DNA from: an uncultured Acetatifactor sp. | GTDB lineage: Bacteria > Bacillota > Clostridia > Lachnospirales > Lachnospiraceae | DNA: 64,000 nt | Assembly (NCBI GenBank): GCA_910586215.1 | Contig: CAJUGH010000016.1 | Location: 1 to 64,000 of the forward strand | Reading direction: 5' to 3' | In this document: in pieces, positions 50,711 to 59,125 of the stretch | Layout of the letters: every line of letters begins with the position of its first letter | Position numbering within the stretch: the stretch's first letter is position 1 | Notes under the pieces: model-generated | The model's input: only the letters and a program-made list of their open reading frames with translations | Told to the model about the DNA's origin: nothing | Database searches by the model: none | Position numbers and translations under genes: made by a program

Positions 50711-50760
50711 AGTTTGAGTGTCAAATAACTTGAAAGCCAAACAAATAGAAATTCAAACTA
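50711..50760. promoter_or_regulatory. FabT-like operator region at the fab operon start
   Basis: AGTTTGAGTGTCAAAT (50711-50726) is an inverted repeat TTTGA-GTG-TCAAA, close to the published streptococcal FabT site. A half-site TTCAAACTA at 50752-50760 mirrors the TAGTTTGA just upstream. Its place at the transcription start and the MarR-family gene in the operon support lipid-responsive repression. Confidence 0.7.
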
Positions 50761-50803
50761 TTATATCTGGTATGGAAAACCATAATAGAAAAGGAGAAAG
50801 ATC

Positions 50804-51037
50804 ATGTTTGAGAAGGTAAAGGAAGTCATCGTGGAGAAACTGAATGCGGACGGCATGGAGATCACGGAGGAGACCAGCTTTAAGGAGGACCTGGATGCGG
50901 ATTCCCTGGACCTGTTTGAGATGGTGATGGCCCTGGAAGAGGAATTCGGCATCGAGATTCCTTCTGAGGACCTGGAGAAACTGGTGACAGTAGGGGATGT
51001 ACTGGAGTATCTTGCGGACAAGGGTATCGAAGAATAG
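50804..51037 (+). CDS. acpP: Acyl carrier protein
   Basis: A 77-residue acidic helical protein that carries acyl chains on phosphopantetheine attached to Ser in DLDADSLDLFEMVMALEEE. The family DSL motif and the following acidic helix II are intact, and the EFGIEIP turn is typical. It is the first gene of the operon, directly behind the FabT-like operator. AAAGGAG lies 7 bases before the ATG. The fabK gene begins 21 bp downstream. Being first behind the operator gives it the earliest and probably highest expression, which suits ACP, needed in excess. Confidence 0.95.
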   Translation: MFEKVKEVIVEKLNADGMEITEETSFKEDLDADSLDLFEMVMALEEEFGIEIPSEDLEKLVTVGDVLEYLADKGIEE

Positions 51038-51058
51038 AAGCGGAAGAAGAGTATAGGT

Positions 51059-51997
51059 ATGGAGACGAGAATCACACAGATCCTGGGGATTGCATACCCC
51101 ATTTTTCAAGGCGGCATGGCCTGGGTGGCTGAATGGAACCTGGCATCTGCCGTGTCTAAGGCCGGCGGGCTTGGCATTATAGGGGCTGGTGGAGCGCCGG
51201 CTTCCTTTGTGCGGGAACAGATCCGGAAGGTGAAGGAAGTTACGGACAGACCTTTCGGGGTAAATCTCATGCTGATGAACCCGGAGGCAGATGCCATTGC
51301 CAGGGTGATCGTGGAGGAACAGGTGCCGGTAGTGACTACCGGCGCAGGAAATCCCGGGAAATACATGGCCCTGTGGAAAGAGGCGGGGGTGAAAGTGATC
51401 CCTGTGGTGGCCAGCAGCGCCATGGCAAAGCTCATGGAGCGGGCAGGTGCAGACGCTGTGGTGGCTGAGGGCATGGAGAGCGGCGGCCATATCGGCAACA
51501 TTACCACATTTGCACTGGTTCCCCAGGTGGTGGATGCCGTATCCATTCCTGTCATTGCAGCAGGTGGAATTGCAGATGGCAGGGGATTTGCAGCGGCATT
51601 TATGCTGGGTGCGGAAGCGGTCCAGGTGGGAACCCGCTTTGTAGTGGCAAAGGAATCCATTGTCCACGAGAATTACAAGAGGAAAATCCTGGGTGCAAAG
51701 GATATTGATTCCCAGGTCACAGGCATGAGTCATGGACATCCGGTGCGGCAGATCAGGAACCAGATGACCCGGGAGTACCTGAAGCTGGAGAAGGAAGGAG
51801 CGTCCTTTGAGGAACTGGAACAGTTGACCCTGGGGGCATTGCGCAAGGCCGTGGTGGACGGAGATACCGTAAACGGTACCTTGATGGCAGGGCAGGTGGC
51901 AGGACTGGTGAGCCGGGAGGAGACCTGTAAAGAGATCATAGACGATCTCATGGGAGGCTGGAACCTTCTGGCGGCAAAAGCACATGTAGGGATGTAA
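51059..51997 (+). CDS. fabK: Enoyl-[acyl-carrier-protein] reductase II (FMN-dependent)
   Basis: A 312-residue FabK, the flavoprotein enoyl reductase of many Firmicutes, performing the last step of each elongation cycle. Motifs: ILGIAYPIFQGGMAWVAE at the start, GAGGAPASFVREQIRK, PFGVNLMLMNP, VVAEGMESGGHIG, PVIAAGGIADGRGFAAAF and MLGAEAVQVGTRFV, all typical. FabK is less sensitive to triclosan than FabI; no FabI is in the window. The start has GGAAGAAG upstream. Its 3' end is separated from fabD by a 104-bp MITE-like repeat (52002-52105), unusual inside this operon. Confidence 0.94.
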   Translation: METRITQILGIAYPIFQGGMAWVAEWNLASAVSKAGGLGIIGAGGAPASFVREQIRKVKEVTDRPFGVNLMLMNPEADAIARVIVEEQVPVVTTGAGNPGKYMALWKEAGVKVIPVVASSAMAKLMERAGADAVVAEGMESGGHIGNITTFALVPQVVDAVSIPVIAAGGIADGRGFAAAFMLGAEAVQVGTRFVVAKESIVHENYKRKILGAKDIDSQVTGMSHGHPVRQIRNQMTREYLKLEKEGASFEELEQLTLGALRKAVVDGDTVNGTLMAGQVAGLVSREETCKEIIDDLMGGWNLLAAKAHVGM

Positions 51998-52001
51998 GAA
52001 G

Positions 52002-52105
52002 GTTACTGTTCACTGGTGCCACCGCGGGGTGTTTTCACGTTTCCAGCGTGACAAACCCGAGACTGCCATGCAGTGCGTAATTGCTGTGAACGGAGTGAAC
52101 AGTAA
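52002..52105. repeat. MITE-like element with GTTACTGTTCAC ends, copy C, inside the fab operon
   Basis: Bounded by GTTACTGTTCAC (52002-52013) and GTGAACAGTAA (52095-52105). Shares GGTGCCACCGCGGGGTG, a TCACG...CGTGA stem, GACAAACCCGAGACTGCCA and GCTGTGAACGGAGTG with copies A and B. It begins four bases after the fabK stop and ends directly at the ribosome site of fabD, so transcripts must carry it as a structured spacer. Confidence 0.8.
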
Positions 52106-52126
52106 TGTAAGGAGCAGGGATACAGA

Positions 52127-53053
52127 ATGGGAAAGACAGCATTTATATTCCCTGGCCAGGGTGCGCAGTACTGTGGCATGGGGAAGGATTTCTACGAGAA
52201 GTTTGAGAGGGCAAGGAGAGTCTATGAAATTGCCGGGCAGGCTACTGGCCTGGATGTGGCCGGGCTGTGCTTTGTGGAAAATGACAGGCTGGATGTGACG
52301 GAGTACACCCAGATTGCCATGCTGGCCACGGAAGTGGCAATCCTGGAAGTGCTCCGGGAGAAAGGATACCAGGCGGACTGCTGTGGGGGACTGAGTCTTG
52401 GCGAGTATGGTGCCCTGGCGGCCGCCGGGGTCATGGAACTGCCGGATCTCTTCCGGCTGATCCGCAGCCGGGGAATCTATATGCAGGAGGCTTATCCCAC
52501 GGGAGGGGCCATGACAGCGGTGCTGGGACTGGATGCAGATACCATCCGCAGGATCTGCCAGGAGACAGAAGGGATCGTGTCCATTGCCAATGACAACTGC
52601 CCCGGCCAGATCGTGATCACCGGGGAAGAGGCTGCCGTGCAGAAGGCAGCTGACAGACTGAAGGAAGCCGGGGCGAAGCGTTGTATCCCCTTGAAGGTCA
52701 GTGGTCCTTTCCACTCTGTGCTTCTGGCAGGGGCCGGGGAGAAGCTGGGTGCAGAACTGGAGAGAGTGGAAGTAAAGGACCCCGGAATTCCCTATTACAG
52801 CAATGTGGAAGCAGTCCCGGTGACCGAGAAAGGCAGGGTGAAGGAGCTGCTCACCCGCCAGGTGTCCGGTACCGTCAGATGGCGGGAGATCATGGAGCAC
52901 ATGCTGGAAGAGGGTGTTGATACTTTTATCGAGATCGGTCCGGGGAAGACACTCACAGGGTTCCTGCGGAAGATGACCAGGGATGTGACCATGCACAATG
53001 TGGCCACGGTGGAGGACCTGGATCTTCTGGACGTCTGGAAGAAGGGAAGATGA
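52127..53053 (+). CDS. fabD: Malonyl-CoA:ACP transacylase
   Basis: A 308-residue enzyme that loads malonate onto ACP. N-terminal KTAFIFPGQGAQYCGMGKDF, the nucleophile elbow GLSLGEYGALAAAG (Ser in G-L-S-L-G), PGQIVITG, VSGPFHSVLLAGAG with the catalytic His, and TFIEIGPGKTLTGFLRK are all present. Length is normal. An AAGGAG site lies immediately behind the repeat element copy C, so translation initiation depends on the element's right edge. The stop overlaps a possible fabG start (ATGA at 53050-53053). Confidence 0.94.
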   Translation: MGKTAFIFPGQGAQYCGMGKDFYEKFERARRVYEIAGQATGLDVAGLCFVENDRLDVTEYTQIAMLATEVAILEVLREKGYQADCCGGLSLGEYGALAAAGVMELPDLFRLIRSRGIYMQEAYPTGGAMTAVLGLDADTIRRICQETEGIVSIANDNCPGQIVITGEEAAVQKAADRLKEAGAKRCIPLKVSGPFHSVLLAGAGEKLGAELERVEVKDPGIPYYSNVEAVPVTEKGRVKELLTRQVSGTVRWREIMEHMLEEGVDTFIEIGPGKTLTGFLRKMTRDVTMHNVATVEDLDLLDVWKKGR

Positions 53054-53100
53054 AGCAGGGAACATATGACAGGGATTCCATGAGAAAGGGGAGGGCAGGG

Positions 53101-53853
53101 ATGGAGACAGGAAGCTTGGAGGACAGGGTGGCCCTGGTCACAGGGGCGGGCCGGGGCATAGGCCGTGCCATTGCAAGGAGACTGGCCAGGGAAGGCGCTT
53201 TTGTGCTGGTGAATTACAATGGCTCCAGGGAGCGGGCCATGGAGGCTGTGGAAGAGATTCGCAGGGAAGGCGGCCAGGCAGAAGCTATAGGCTGTGATGT
53301 ATCCGACTATGAAGCCTGCAGGTCCATGGCAGAGGAGATCATCGGGAAATATGGCCATATAGACATCCTGGTGAACAATGCCGGAATCACCCGGGACAAT
53401 CTGATCCTGCGCATGACGGAGGAGGAATATGACCAGGTGCTGGACACCAACTTGAAGGGTGCTTTTCACACCATACGCCATTTTTCCCGGTATTTCCTGA
53501 AGCAGAAGGGTGGAAAGATTATCAACATATCATCGGTGTCCGGCATTATGGGCAATGGGGGCCAGGCCAATTATGCAGCTTCCAAGGCCGGCATGATCGG
53601 GCTGACGAAGAGTGTGGCCAGGGAACTGGCTTCCAGGGGGATCTGTGTCAACGCTGTTGCCCCGGGATTTATCGAGACGGAGATGACAGAAGCCATGCCG
53701 GGGAAGGCCAGGGAATCCCTTCAAGAGAAGATTCCCATGGGCAGGAGTGGCAGGGCAGAGGATGTGGCAGGCCTGGTGGCTTTCCTGGCAGGGGATGCCG
53801 CAGACTATATCACGGGACAGGTGATCGCCGTGGATGGGGGCATGTGCATGTAG
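53101..53853 (+). CDS. fabG: 3-oxoacyl-[acyl-carrier-protein] reductase
   Basis: A 250-residue SDR that reduces beta-ketoacyl-ACP with NADPH. TGAGRGIGRAIARRLAREGA (cofactor), NNAGITRDNLILRM, catalytic Ser in NISSVSGIMG, Tyr-x3-Lys in ANYAASKAG, and the end GQVIAVDGGM are intact. ATG 53101 is preferred since GGGGAGGG lies 6 bases upstream and the protein then starts at the usual place. The in-frame ATG 53050 would add 17 unusual residues, but it forms an ATGA overlap with fabD and has AAGGGA upstream, so it cannot be excluded. Confidence 0.93.
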   Translation: METGSLEDRVALVTGAGRGIGRAIARRLAREGAFVLVNYNGSRERAMEAVEEIRREGGQAEAIGCDVSDYEACRSMAEEIIGKYGHIDILVNNAGITRDNLILRMTEEEYDQVLDTNLKGAFHTIRHFSRYFLKQKGGKIINISSVSGIMGNGGQANYAASKAGMIGLTKSVARELASRGICVNAVAPGFIETEMTEAMPGKARESLQEKIPMGRSGRAEDVAGLVAFLAGDAADYITGQVIAVDGGMCM

Positions 53854-53954
53854 GGGTATTTTCCAGATACCTATGTCTGGAAAACGCAAAGACATGCAGA
53901 CAGGCAGCATGCCAAAGCGGCATGCAAAAGTGACATGCTTCAGAAAGGAGTAGA

Positions 53955-55190
53955 ATGAGCAGACGTGTAGTAGTGACTGGCCTGGGCGCAGTGACGCCCA
54001 TTGGGATAGGGGTGGAGGCCTTCTGGAAGGGTGTCCTGGAGGAGAAGACAGGCTTCGCCCCTATTTCCAGGTTTGACACCACGGGCTATAAATGCAGGCT
54101 GGCGGCAGAAGTGAAAGACTTCCAGCCGGAACAGTATATGGACAGGAAGACAGCCAGGCGGATGGAACTGTTTAGCCAGTATGCAGTGGCGGCAGCAGGG
54201 GAAGCCATTGCCGATGCCCGCCTTGTGATGGAGGAAGAAGATCCTTATCGGGTAGGCTGTAGCATTGGAAGCGGCGTGGGCAGCCTCCAGGCCATGGAGC
54301 GGGAGTGCGGCAGGCTGGCGGAGAAGGGGCCTTCCAGGGTAGGGCCTCTTTTTGTGCCGCTGATGATCTCTAACATGGCGGCGGGAAACGTGAGCATCCT
54401 CTACGGCCTGAAGGGAAAAAGCCTGAATGTGGCCACAGCCTGCGCCACAGGAACCCATTCCATCGGGGAGGCATTCCGGGCCATCCAGTACGGTGAGACG
54501 GATGTGATGGTGGCTGGAGGGGCAGAAGGGGCCATATCCCCCATTGGGATCGCGGGATTTTCCTCCTTGACAGCCCTGTCTGACAGCACAGACCCGGCAC
54601 GGTGTTCCATCCCTTTTGACAAAGACAGGAGTGGATTTGTGATGGGGGAGGGATCCGGCGTGGTGGTCCTGGAAGAACTGGAACATGCGAGAGCCAGGGG
54701 CGCCCGTATCTACGCGGAAGTGCTGGGGTATGGCACTACTTCTGATGCCTACCATATCACCTCCCCGGCAGAGGACGGCTCCGGGGCAGCCAGGGCCATG
54801 CGAAATGCCCTGGAGGACGGCGGCCTGGCGCCGGAGGCCCTCACCTATATCAATGCCCACGGCACCAGCACCCACCACAATGACTTGTATGAGACCAGGG
54901 CCATCAAGCTGGCTTTCGGCGCACATGCGGGGAAACTGAAGATCAATTCCACCAAATCCATGGTAGGGCATCTGCTGGGAGCCGCCGGGGCAGTGGAGTT
55001 CATCACCTGCGTGAAGGAGATGGAGGAGGGATATATCCACCGGACAGTAGGCCTTCAGGAGACGGAAGGGGAGATGGACCTGGATTACTGCCAGGAGAGC
55101 TACCGGGAGGAAGTGCCCTATGCGCTAAGCAATTCCCTGGGATTCGGCGGGCACAATGCCTGTATCCTGTTAGGAGCCATTCCGAAATAG
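53955..55190 (+). CDS. fabF: 3-oxoacyl-[acyl-carrier-protein] synthase II
   Basis: A 411-residue condensing enzyme that elongates acyl-ACP with malonyl-ACP. The Cys-His-His triad is visible: Cys in VATACATGTHSIGEAF, His in NAHGTSTHHND, and His in KSMVGHLLGAAGAVE. Start RRVVVTGLGAVTPIG and end NSLGFGGHNACILL are typical. AAAGGAG precedes the ATG. In many Clostridia accB follows; here fabZ comes next, 17 bp downstream. The 100 bp before the gene hold a short imperfect repeat (GACATGC, GGCATGC) and nothing more. Confidence 0.95.
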   Translation: MSRRVVVTGLGAVTPIGIGVEAFWKGVLEEKTGFAPISRFDTTGYKCRLAAEVKDFQPEQYMDRKTARRMELFSQYAVAAAGEAIADARLVMEEEDPYRVGCSIGSGVGSLQAMERECGRLAEKGPSRVGPLFVPLMISNMAAGNVSILYGLKGKSLNVATACATGTHSIGEAFRAIQYGETDVMVAGGAEGAISPIGIAGFSSLTALSDSTDPARCSIPFDKDRSGFVMGEGSGVVVLEELEHARARGARIYAEVLGYGTTSDAYHITSPAEDGSGAARAMRNALEDGGLAPEALTYINAHGTSTHHNDLYETRAIKLAFGAHAGKLKINSTKSMVGHLLGAAGAVEFITCVKEMEEGYIHRTVGLQETEGEMDLDYCQESYREEVPYALSNSLGFGGHNACILLGAIPK

Positions 55191-55206
55191 AAAGGAGTCA
55201 CATACC

Positions 55207-55635
55207 ATGCCATTATATACCGCCAAGGAGATTATGGAGATCATTCCGCACAGACAGCCGTTTCTGCTGATTGATACCATTGAGGAACTGGAACCTGGGG
55301 TGCGTGCCCTGGGCAGGAAATGCGTCAGCATGAATGAACCTTATTTTGCCGGACATTTTCCAGGCAATCCTGTGATGCCCGGTGTGCTCATTGTGGAGGC
55401 CCTGGCCCAGGTGGGGGCCGTGGCCATGCTCTCCCAGCCGGAGATGTCGGGATGCACTGCCTACTTTGCAGGGATTGACAAGGCGAAGTTCCGCAGGAAG
55501 GTGCTCCCTGGGGATGTGCTGGAACTGGAGACACAGATTGTGAAGGTGAAAGGGCCTGTGGGAATCGGCAGGGCAGTGGCCAGGGTGGAAGGCAAGGTAG
55601 CTGCCCAGGCAGAACTGACCTTTGCCATTCAATAA
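55207..55635 (+). CDS. fabZ: 3-hydroxyacyl-[acyl-carrier-protein] dehydratase
   Basis: A 142-residue hot-dog-fold enzyme that removes water from beta-hydroxyacyl-ACP. The catalytic His lies in IPHRQPFLLIDTI and the Glu in MPGVLIVEALAQVGAV. Between them is NEPYFAGHFPGNPVMPG, and the end has the strand LVK-type ETQIVKVKGPVGIGRAVA. Length is standard. AAAGGAG lies before the ATG, and accDA starts 16 bp downstream. In the common clostridial order accC would lie between fabZ and accD; it is absent here. Confidence 0.94.
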   Translation: MPLYTAKEIMEIIPHRQPFLLIDTIEELEPGVRALGRKCVSMNEPYFAGHFPGNPVMPGVLIVEALAQVGAVAMLSQPEMSGCTAYFAGIDKAKFRRKVLPGDVLELETQIVKVKGPVGIGRAVARVEGKVAAQAELTFAIQ

Positions 55636-55650
55636 ATACAGGGGGTTGGG

Positions 55651-57447
55651 ATGAATCTGGATCGATATAAATTGAAGAGGGCAGAATACTTTGCCAGAAA
55701 GCTTAATAAACTGAATGCTTATCTGTCTGCTGGCGGAAAGCAGCAGGAGGAGAACGAGGAAGGAAAAGAGGCAGGCACTGCGGCCCAGACCCCGGAGCAG
55801 GCCAGGGAAGCCTATCTGATCCGCTGTCCCAAATGCGGCATGATGGTGAACAGGGAGCGGGTGGTCAGGAGGAAATATATCTGCTATGAATGCGGCGGGT
55901 ATTTCCGGGTGAAGGTACATAACCGCCTCCGCATGGTGGCAGATCCACATAGCTTTGAACCCTGGTTCACGGATATGCCCCTGTGCAATCCCCTGGAGTA
56001 TGAGGGCTACGAGGACAAGGTGACCCAGGCCAGGGAGAAGACCGGGCTGGACGAGGCTGTCACAGTGGGCCGGTGCAAAGTATTCGGGGAGGATATCATG
56101 CTGGGGATCTGTGATTCCCGCTTTCTGATGGCCAGCATGGGCCATGTGGTGGGAGAGAAAATTACCGCAGCCATTGAGCGGGCCATTGAGGAGAAGCTGC
56201 CAGTGTTCCTCTTCTGCTGTTCCGGCGGTGCCAGGATGCAGGAGGGGATCATCTCCTTGATGCAGATGGCCAAGACCTCGGCTGCCATCCAGAAGCTGGG
56301 GGAGGCGGGGCTGTTGTACTGTACGGTACTCACGGATCCTACAACGGGAGGCGTTACCGCCAGCTTTGCCATGCTGGGGGATGTGATCATGGCAGAGCCG
56401 GGGGCACTGGTGGGCTTTGCAGGTCCCAGGGTCATCCGCCAGACCATTGGCCAGGAACTGCCGGAGGGTTTCCAGACGGCGGAATTTCTGGTGGAGCATG
56501 GCATCATTGACGGCATTGTGAGAAGGGAGAGCCTGAAGAAGGTCATCTATTTCCTGGTGAAAGCCCACCAGGGCAGGGAAGGGGCCTATGCGCAGTTTGT
56601 ACCCGGCAGGGAATTCCACTTTGTCCTGAATGAGATCCTGAAGGAAAAGACGTTCCAGGTGGAGCCTAAGAATGCCTGGGAGAAGGTGAAGGCAGTGCGC
56701 CGGGTGGAGAGGCCTCAGGCCTGTGACTATATGGAGCATATCTTTGACTATTTTGTGGAGTCCCATGGGGACCGTTCCTTCCGGGACGACCCCGCCATCG
56801 TGGGCGGCATCGGGTTCCTGGACGGCCAGGCGGTAACGGTGATTGCCGAGCACAAGGGCAAGGATATCAAGGAATGCCAGAAACGGAACTTCGGCATGCC
56901 CATGCCGGAGGGCTACCGGAAGGCCCTGCGGCTGATGCAGCAGGCGGAGAAGTTCCACCGGCCTATCGTCACTTTTGTGAATACAGCGGGCGCTTTCTGC
57001 GGCATAGAGGCAGAGGAAAGGGGTCAGGGGGAAGCCATTGCCCGCAATCTGAGGGAGATGGCAGCCCTGAAGGTTCCGGTGCTGTGTATTTTCATCGGGG
57101 AAGGTGGCAGTGGCGGCGCCCTGGCTACGGCGGTGGGCAATGAGGTGTGGATGCTGGAGAACGCTACCTATTCCATCCTGTCCCCGGAGGGATTCGCCTC
57201 CATCCTGTGGAAGGACTCTTCCAGGGCCAGTGAGGCCAGTGAGGTCATGCATATCACCGCCCAGGATCTGAAAAAGCTGGGGGTGATCGAGAAGATCGTG
57301 CCGGAGTTCGGAGGGGCAGATGCCACCACGGTGGCGGCCATCGGCGGTTACCTGAAGGAGCAGATCAAGGATTTCCTGCTCCGTTTCCAGGGGATGGACG
57401 GAGTGGAGATTGCCGAAAGGCGGTATGAAAGATTTCGGAAATTTTAA
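55651..57447 (+). CDS. accDA: Fused acetyl-CoA carboxylase carboxyltransferase (beta-alpha)
   Basis: A 598-residue single chain in place of the usual separate AccD and AccA. The N-terminal AccD-like half carries a zinc ribbon (C59, C62, C78, C81 in RCPKCG and CYECGG) and the crotonase core with FCCSGGARMQEGIISLMQM, DPTTGGVTASFAMLGD and the GPRVIRQTIGQELPEGFQ helix. The AccA half starts near residue 350 (DYMEHIFDYFVESHGDRSF) with GKDIKECQKRNFGMPMPEGY, GGSGGALATAVG and SPEGFASILWKD. The long coiled-coil lead of free AccA is lost. It transfers carboxyl from biotin to acetyl-CoA, making malonyl-CoA. No accB or accC gene is in this operon. Confidence 0.93.
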   Translation: MNLDRYKLKRAEYFARKLNKLNAYLSAGGKQQEENEEGKEAGTAAQTPEQAREAYLIRCPKCGMMVNRERVVRRKYICYECGGYFRVKVHNRLRMVADPHSFEPWFTDMPLCNPLEYEGYEDKVTQAREKTGLDEAVTVGRCKVFGEDIMLGICDSRFLMASMGHVVGEKITAAIERAIEEKLPVFLFCCSGGARMQEGIISLMQMAKTSAAIQKLGEAGLLYCTVLTDPTTGGVTASFAMLGDVIMAEPGALVGFAGPRVIRQTIGQELPEGFQTAEFLVEHGIIDGIVRRESLKKVIYFLVKAHQGREGAYAQFVPGREFHFVLNEILKEKTFQVEPKNAWEKVKAVRRVERPQACDYMEHIFDYFVESHGDRSFRDDPAIVGGIGFLDGQAVTVIAEHKGKDIKECQKRNFGMPMPEGYRKALRLMQQAEKFHRPIVTFVNTAGAFCGIEAEERGQGEAIARNLREMAALKVPVLCIFIGEGGSGGALATAVGNEVWMLENATYSILSPEGFASILWKDSSRASEASEVMHITAQDLKKLGVIEKIVPEFGGADATTVAAIGGYLKEQIKDFLLRFQGMDGVEIAERRYERFRKF

Positions 57448-57472
57448 CAGATGCAGGGGAAAGGACTGGGAC

Positions 57473-58438
57473 ATGTCAATCAGGATAATCGGAACGGGAA
57501 GCGCCCTGCCGGAACACCAGGTGACAAACGATGACCTGGCGCAGATGGTAGACACTTCGGATGAATGGATCAAGGAACGGACAGGGATCGGGTGCAGAAG
57601 GATCTCCACAGGGGAAGGAGTGGTATCCCTGGCGGCAGATGCCTGCAGGAAGGCCCTGGAGGACGGGGGAATGGAGGCTTCCCGGGTGGAACTTCTGCTG
57701 GTGGCCACCTGCACTCCTGAAAAGGGGATCCCCTGTGCGGCCTGCCAGGTGCAGGAGAGGCTGGGGGCGACGGAGGCAGTGGCCTTCGACCTGAATGCAG
57801 CCTGCGCGGGGTTCCTGTTTGCCCTGCATACGGCCTGCGCCTATGTGGAGGCGGGCATCTACCGCAATGCCCTGGTGACCGGGTCAGAGGTGCTCTCCAA
57901 GATCGTGGACTGGACGGACAGAAGCACCTGCGTGCTCTTCGGGGACGGGGCCGGGGCAGTGCTGGTGGAACGCTGTGAGGAGGGGGGCATCCTGGCCTTT
58001 GTACAGCATTCGGACGGCACAAAGGGGGATGTGCTCAGGTGTGACGGCAGACCCCTGTCCAATCCTTATGTGGATATTCCGGCAGAGGCACCTTTCGTGC
58101 AGATGGACGGACGGGAGGTGTTCGCCTTTGCAGTGCGCAAAGTTCCTGCCAGCATTGAGGAAGCCCTGGGGAAAGCCGGCCTGCAGGTGGAGGATGTGGA
58201 TCTCTTTGTGCTGCACCAGGCCAACAGGCGTATTCTGGAGGGAATTGCAAAGCGGCTTGGGGCAGATATGGGACGGTTTGCCATGAACCTGGACCGGGTG
58301 GGAAACATGTCTTCCGCAGCCATACCGGTGCTGCTGGATGAACTGAACCGGGCGGGCAGGCTCAAGAGGGGGATGAAACTGGTGCTGGCAGGCTTTGGGG
58401 CAGGTCTCACATACGGTACCAGCGTCCTTCAGTGGTAA
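57473..58438 (+). CDS. fabH: 3-oxoacyl-[acyl-carrier-protein] synthase III
   Basis: A 321-residue initiating condensing enzyme that joins acetyl- or branched acyl-CoA to malonyl-ACP. Triad: Cys in DLNAACAGFLFAL, His in LHQANRRILEG, and Asn in RVGNMSSAAIPV. SIRIIGTGSALPEHQVTN starts the protein at the usual point. ATG 57473 has AAAGGA upstream. Earlier in-frame codons near 57410 overlap accDA without a ribosome site. Here fabH is last of the biosynthesis genes, whereas FabT-type clusters more often put it first. The MarR gene follows after about 195 bp, in which I see no clear promoter with 17-bp spacing. Confidence 0.94.
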   Translation: MSIRIIGTGSALPEHQVTNDDLAQMVDTSDEWIKERTGIGCRRISTGEGVVSLAADACRKALEDGGMEASRVELLLVATCTPEKGIPCAACQVQERLGATEAVAFDLNAACAGFLFALHTACAYVEAGIYRNALVTGSEVLSKIVDWTDRSTCVLFGDGAGAVLVERCEEGGILAFVQHSDGTKGDVLRCDGRPLSNPYVDIPAEAPFVQMDGREVFAFAVRKVPASIEEALGKAGLQVEDVDLFVLHQANRRILEGIAKRLGADMGRFAMNLDRVGNMSSAAIPVLLDELNRAGRLKRGMKLVLAGFGAGLTYGTSVLQW

Positions 58439-58633
58439 AATCGGGAAGAATCTGAAAAATACATTGACTTTTTCCGGGAAGTTGGTAAAGTTATATTATT
58501 GGCGTGCGGCGCTTCGGACCTGCCGTCCGGCGCCCTGTTCCACACTGCAGGGGCAACACTGCCTTTCACGGGCAAGTTCCGCTGGCGGATGTCCTGCAGC
58601 CTGGTACTTGTCAGAGGAAGGGTATGGAAGCAA

Positions 58634-59125
58634 ATGGCACGAGGGACGAACCGTTCTTTAAATGAGTTGCTGGCGAGCCTGTTCAACCATGTGATGGACA
58701 TGGAGGCCAGGGCAGTCATCACGGAGGAATACAGGGATATCACCAACAATGATATGCACATTATAGAGGCGGTGGGGGTGGAAGAACCCAGGAATATGTC
58801 TGTCATTGCCCATAGGCTATCCGTCACAGTCAGTACCTTGACAACGAATATGAACGGACTGGAGAAAAAGGGATATATTCGCAGGGAACGCAGCCAGGAA
58901 GATAAGAGGGTGGTGTATGTGACCCTGACAGAAAAGGGAAGGAAAGCATTCTACCATCATCGCGATTTCCACAAGAAAATGATTAGGGCCATAGTGAAAG
59001 ACCTGAGCGAAGAAGACATGGAGATCCTGTACCGGTGTCTTATGAATCTCAGCCACTTTCTGGAGCCGGAAAAGGAGATGGATGAGTCTGGAAGAGGGGA
59101 TTCAGGGGAGAAACAGAAAAGATAA
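58634..59125 (+). CDS. MarR-family regulator, likely FabT-like
   Basis: A 163-residue winged-helix protein. Helix and wing parts: NELLASLFNHVMDMEARAV, DMHIIEAVGVEEPRNMSVIA, the recognition segment AHRLSVTVSTLTTNMNGLEK with KGYIRRERSQEDKRVVYVTL, and a dimerising C-terminal helix. It resembles FabT, which binds long-chain acyl-ACP as co-repressor and represses the fab operon in streptococci and relatives. Position in the operon and the TTTGA-N3-TCAAA site at 50711 support this. ATG 58634 is chosen as the first residue of the family; earlier ATG 58499 adds 45 residues with no match. It overlaps the next gene by 44 bp. Confidence 0.85.
   Translation: MARGTNRSLNELLASLFNHVMDMEARAVITEEYRDITNNDMHIIEAVGVEEPRNMSVIAHRLSVTVSTLTTNMNGLEKKGYIRRERSQEDKRVVYVTLTEKGRKAFYHHRDFHKKMIRAIVKDLSEEDMEILYRCLMNLSHFLEPEKEMDESGRGDSGEKQKR

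Noticed and set aside
55213..57714. 833-codon open frame on the minus strand opposite fabZ/accDA/fabH
   Set aside because: It is the antisense of strongly conserved genes, with no ribosome site and a His/Gln/Leu-rich translation typical of shadow frames in GC-rich DNA.
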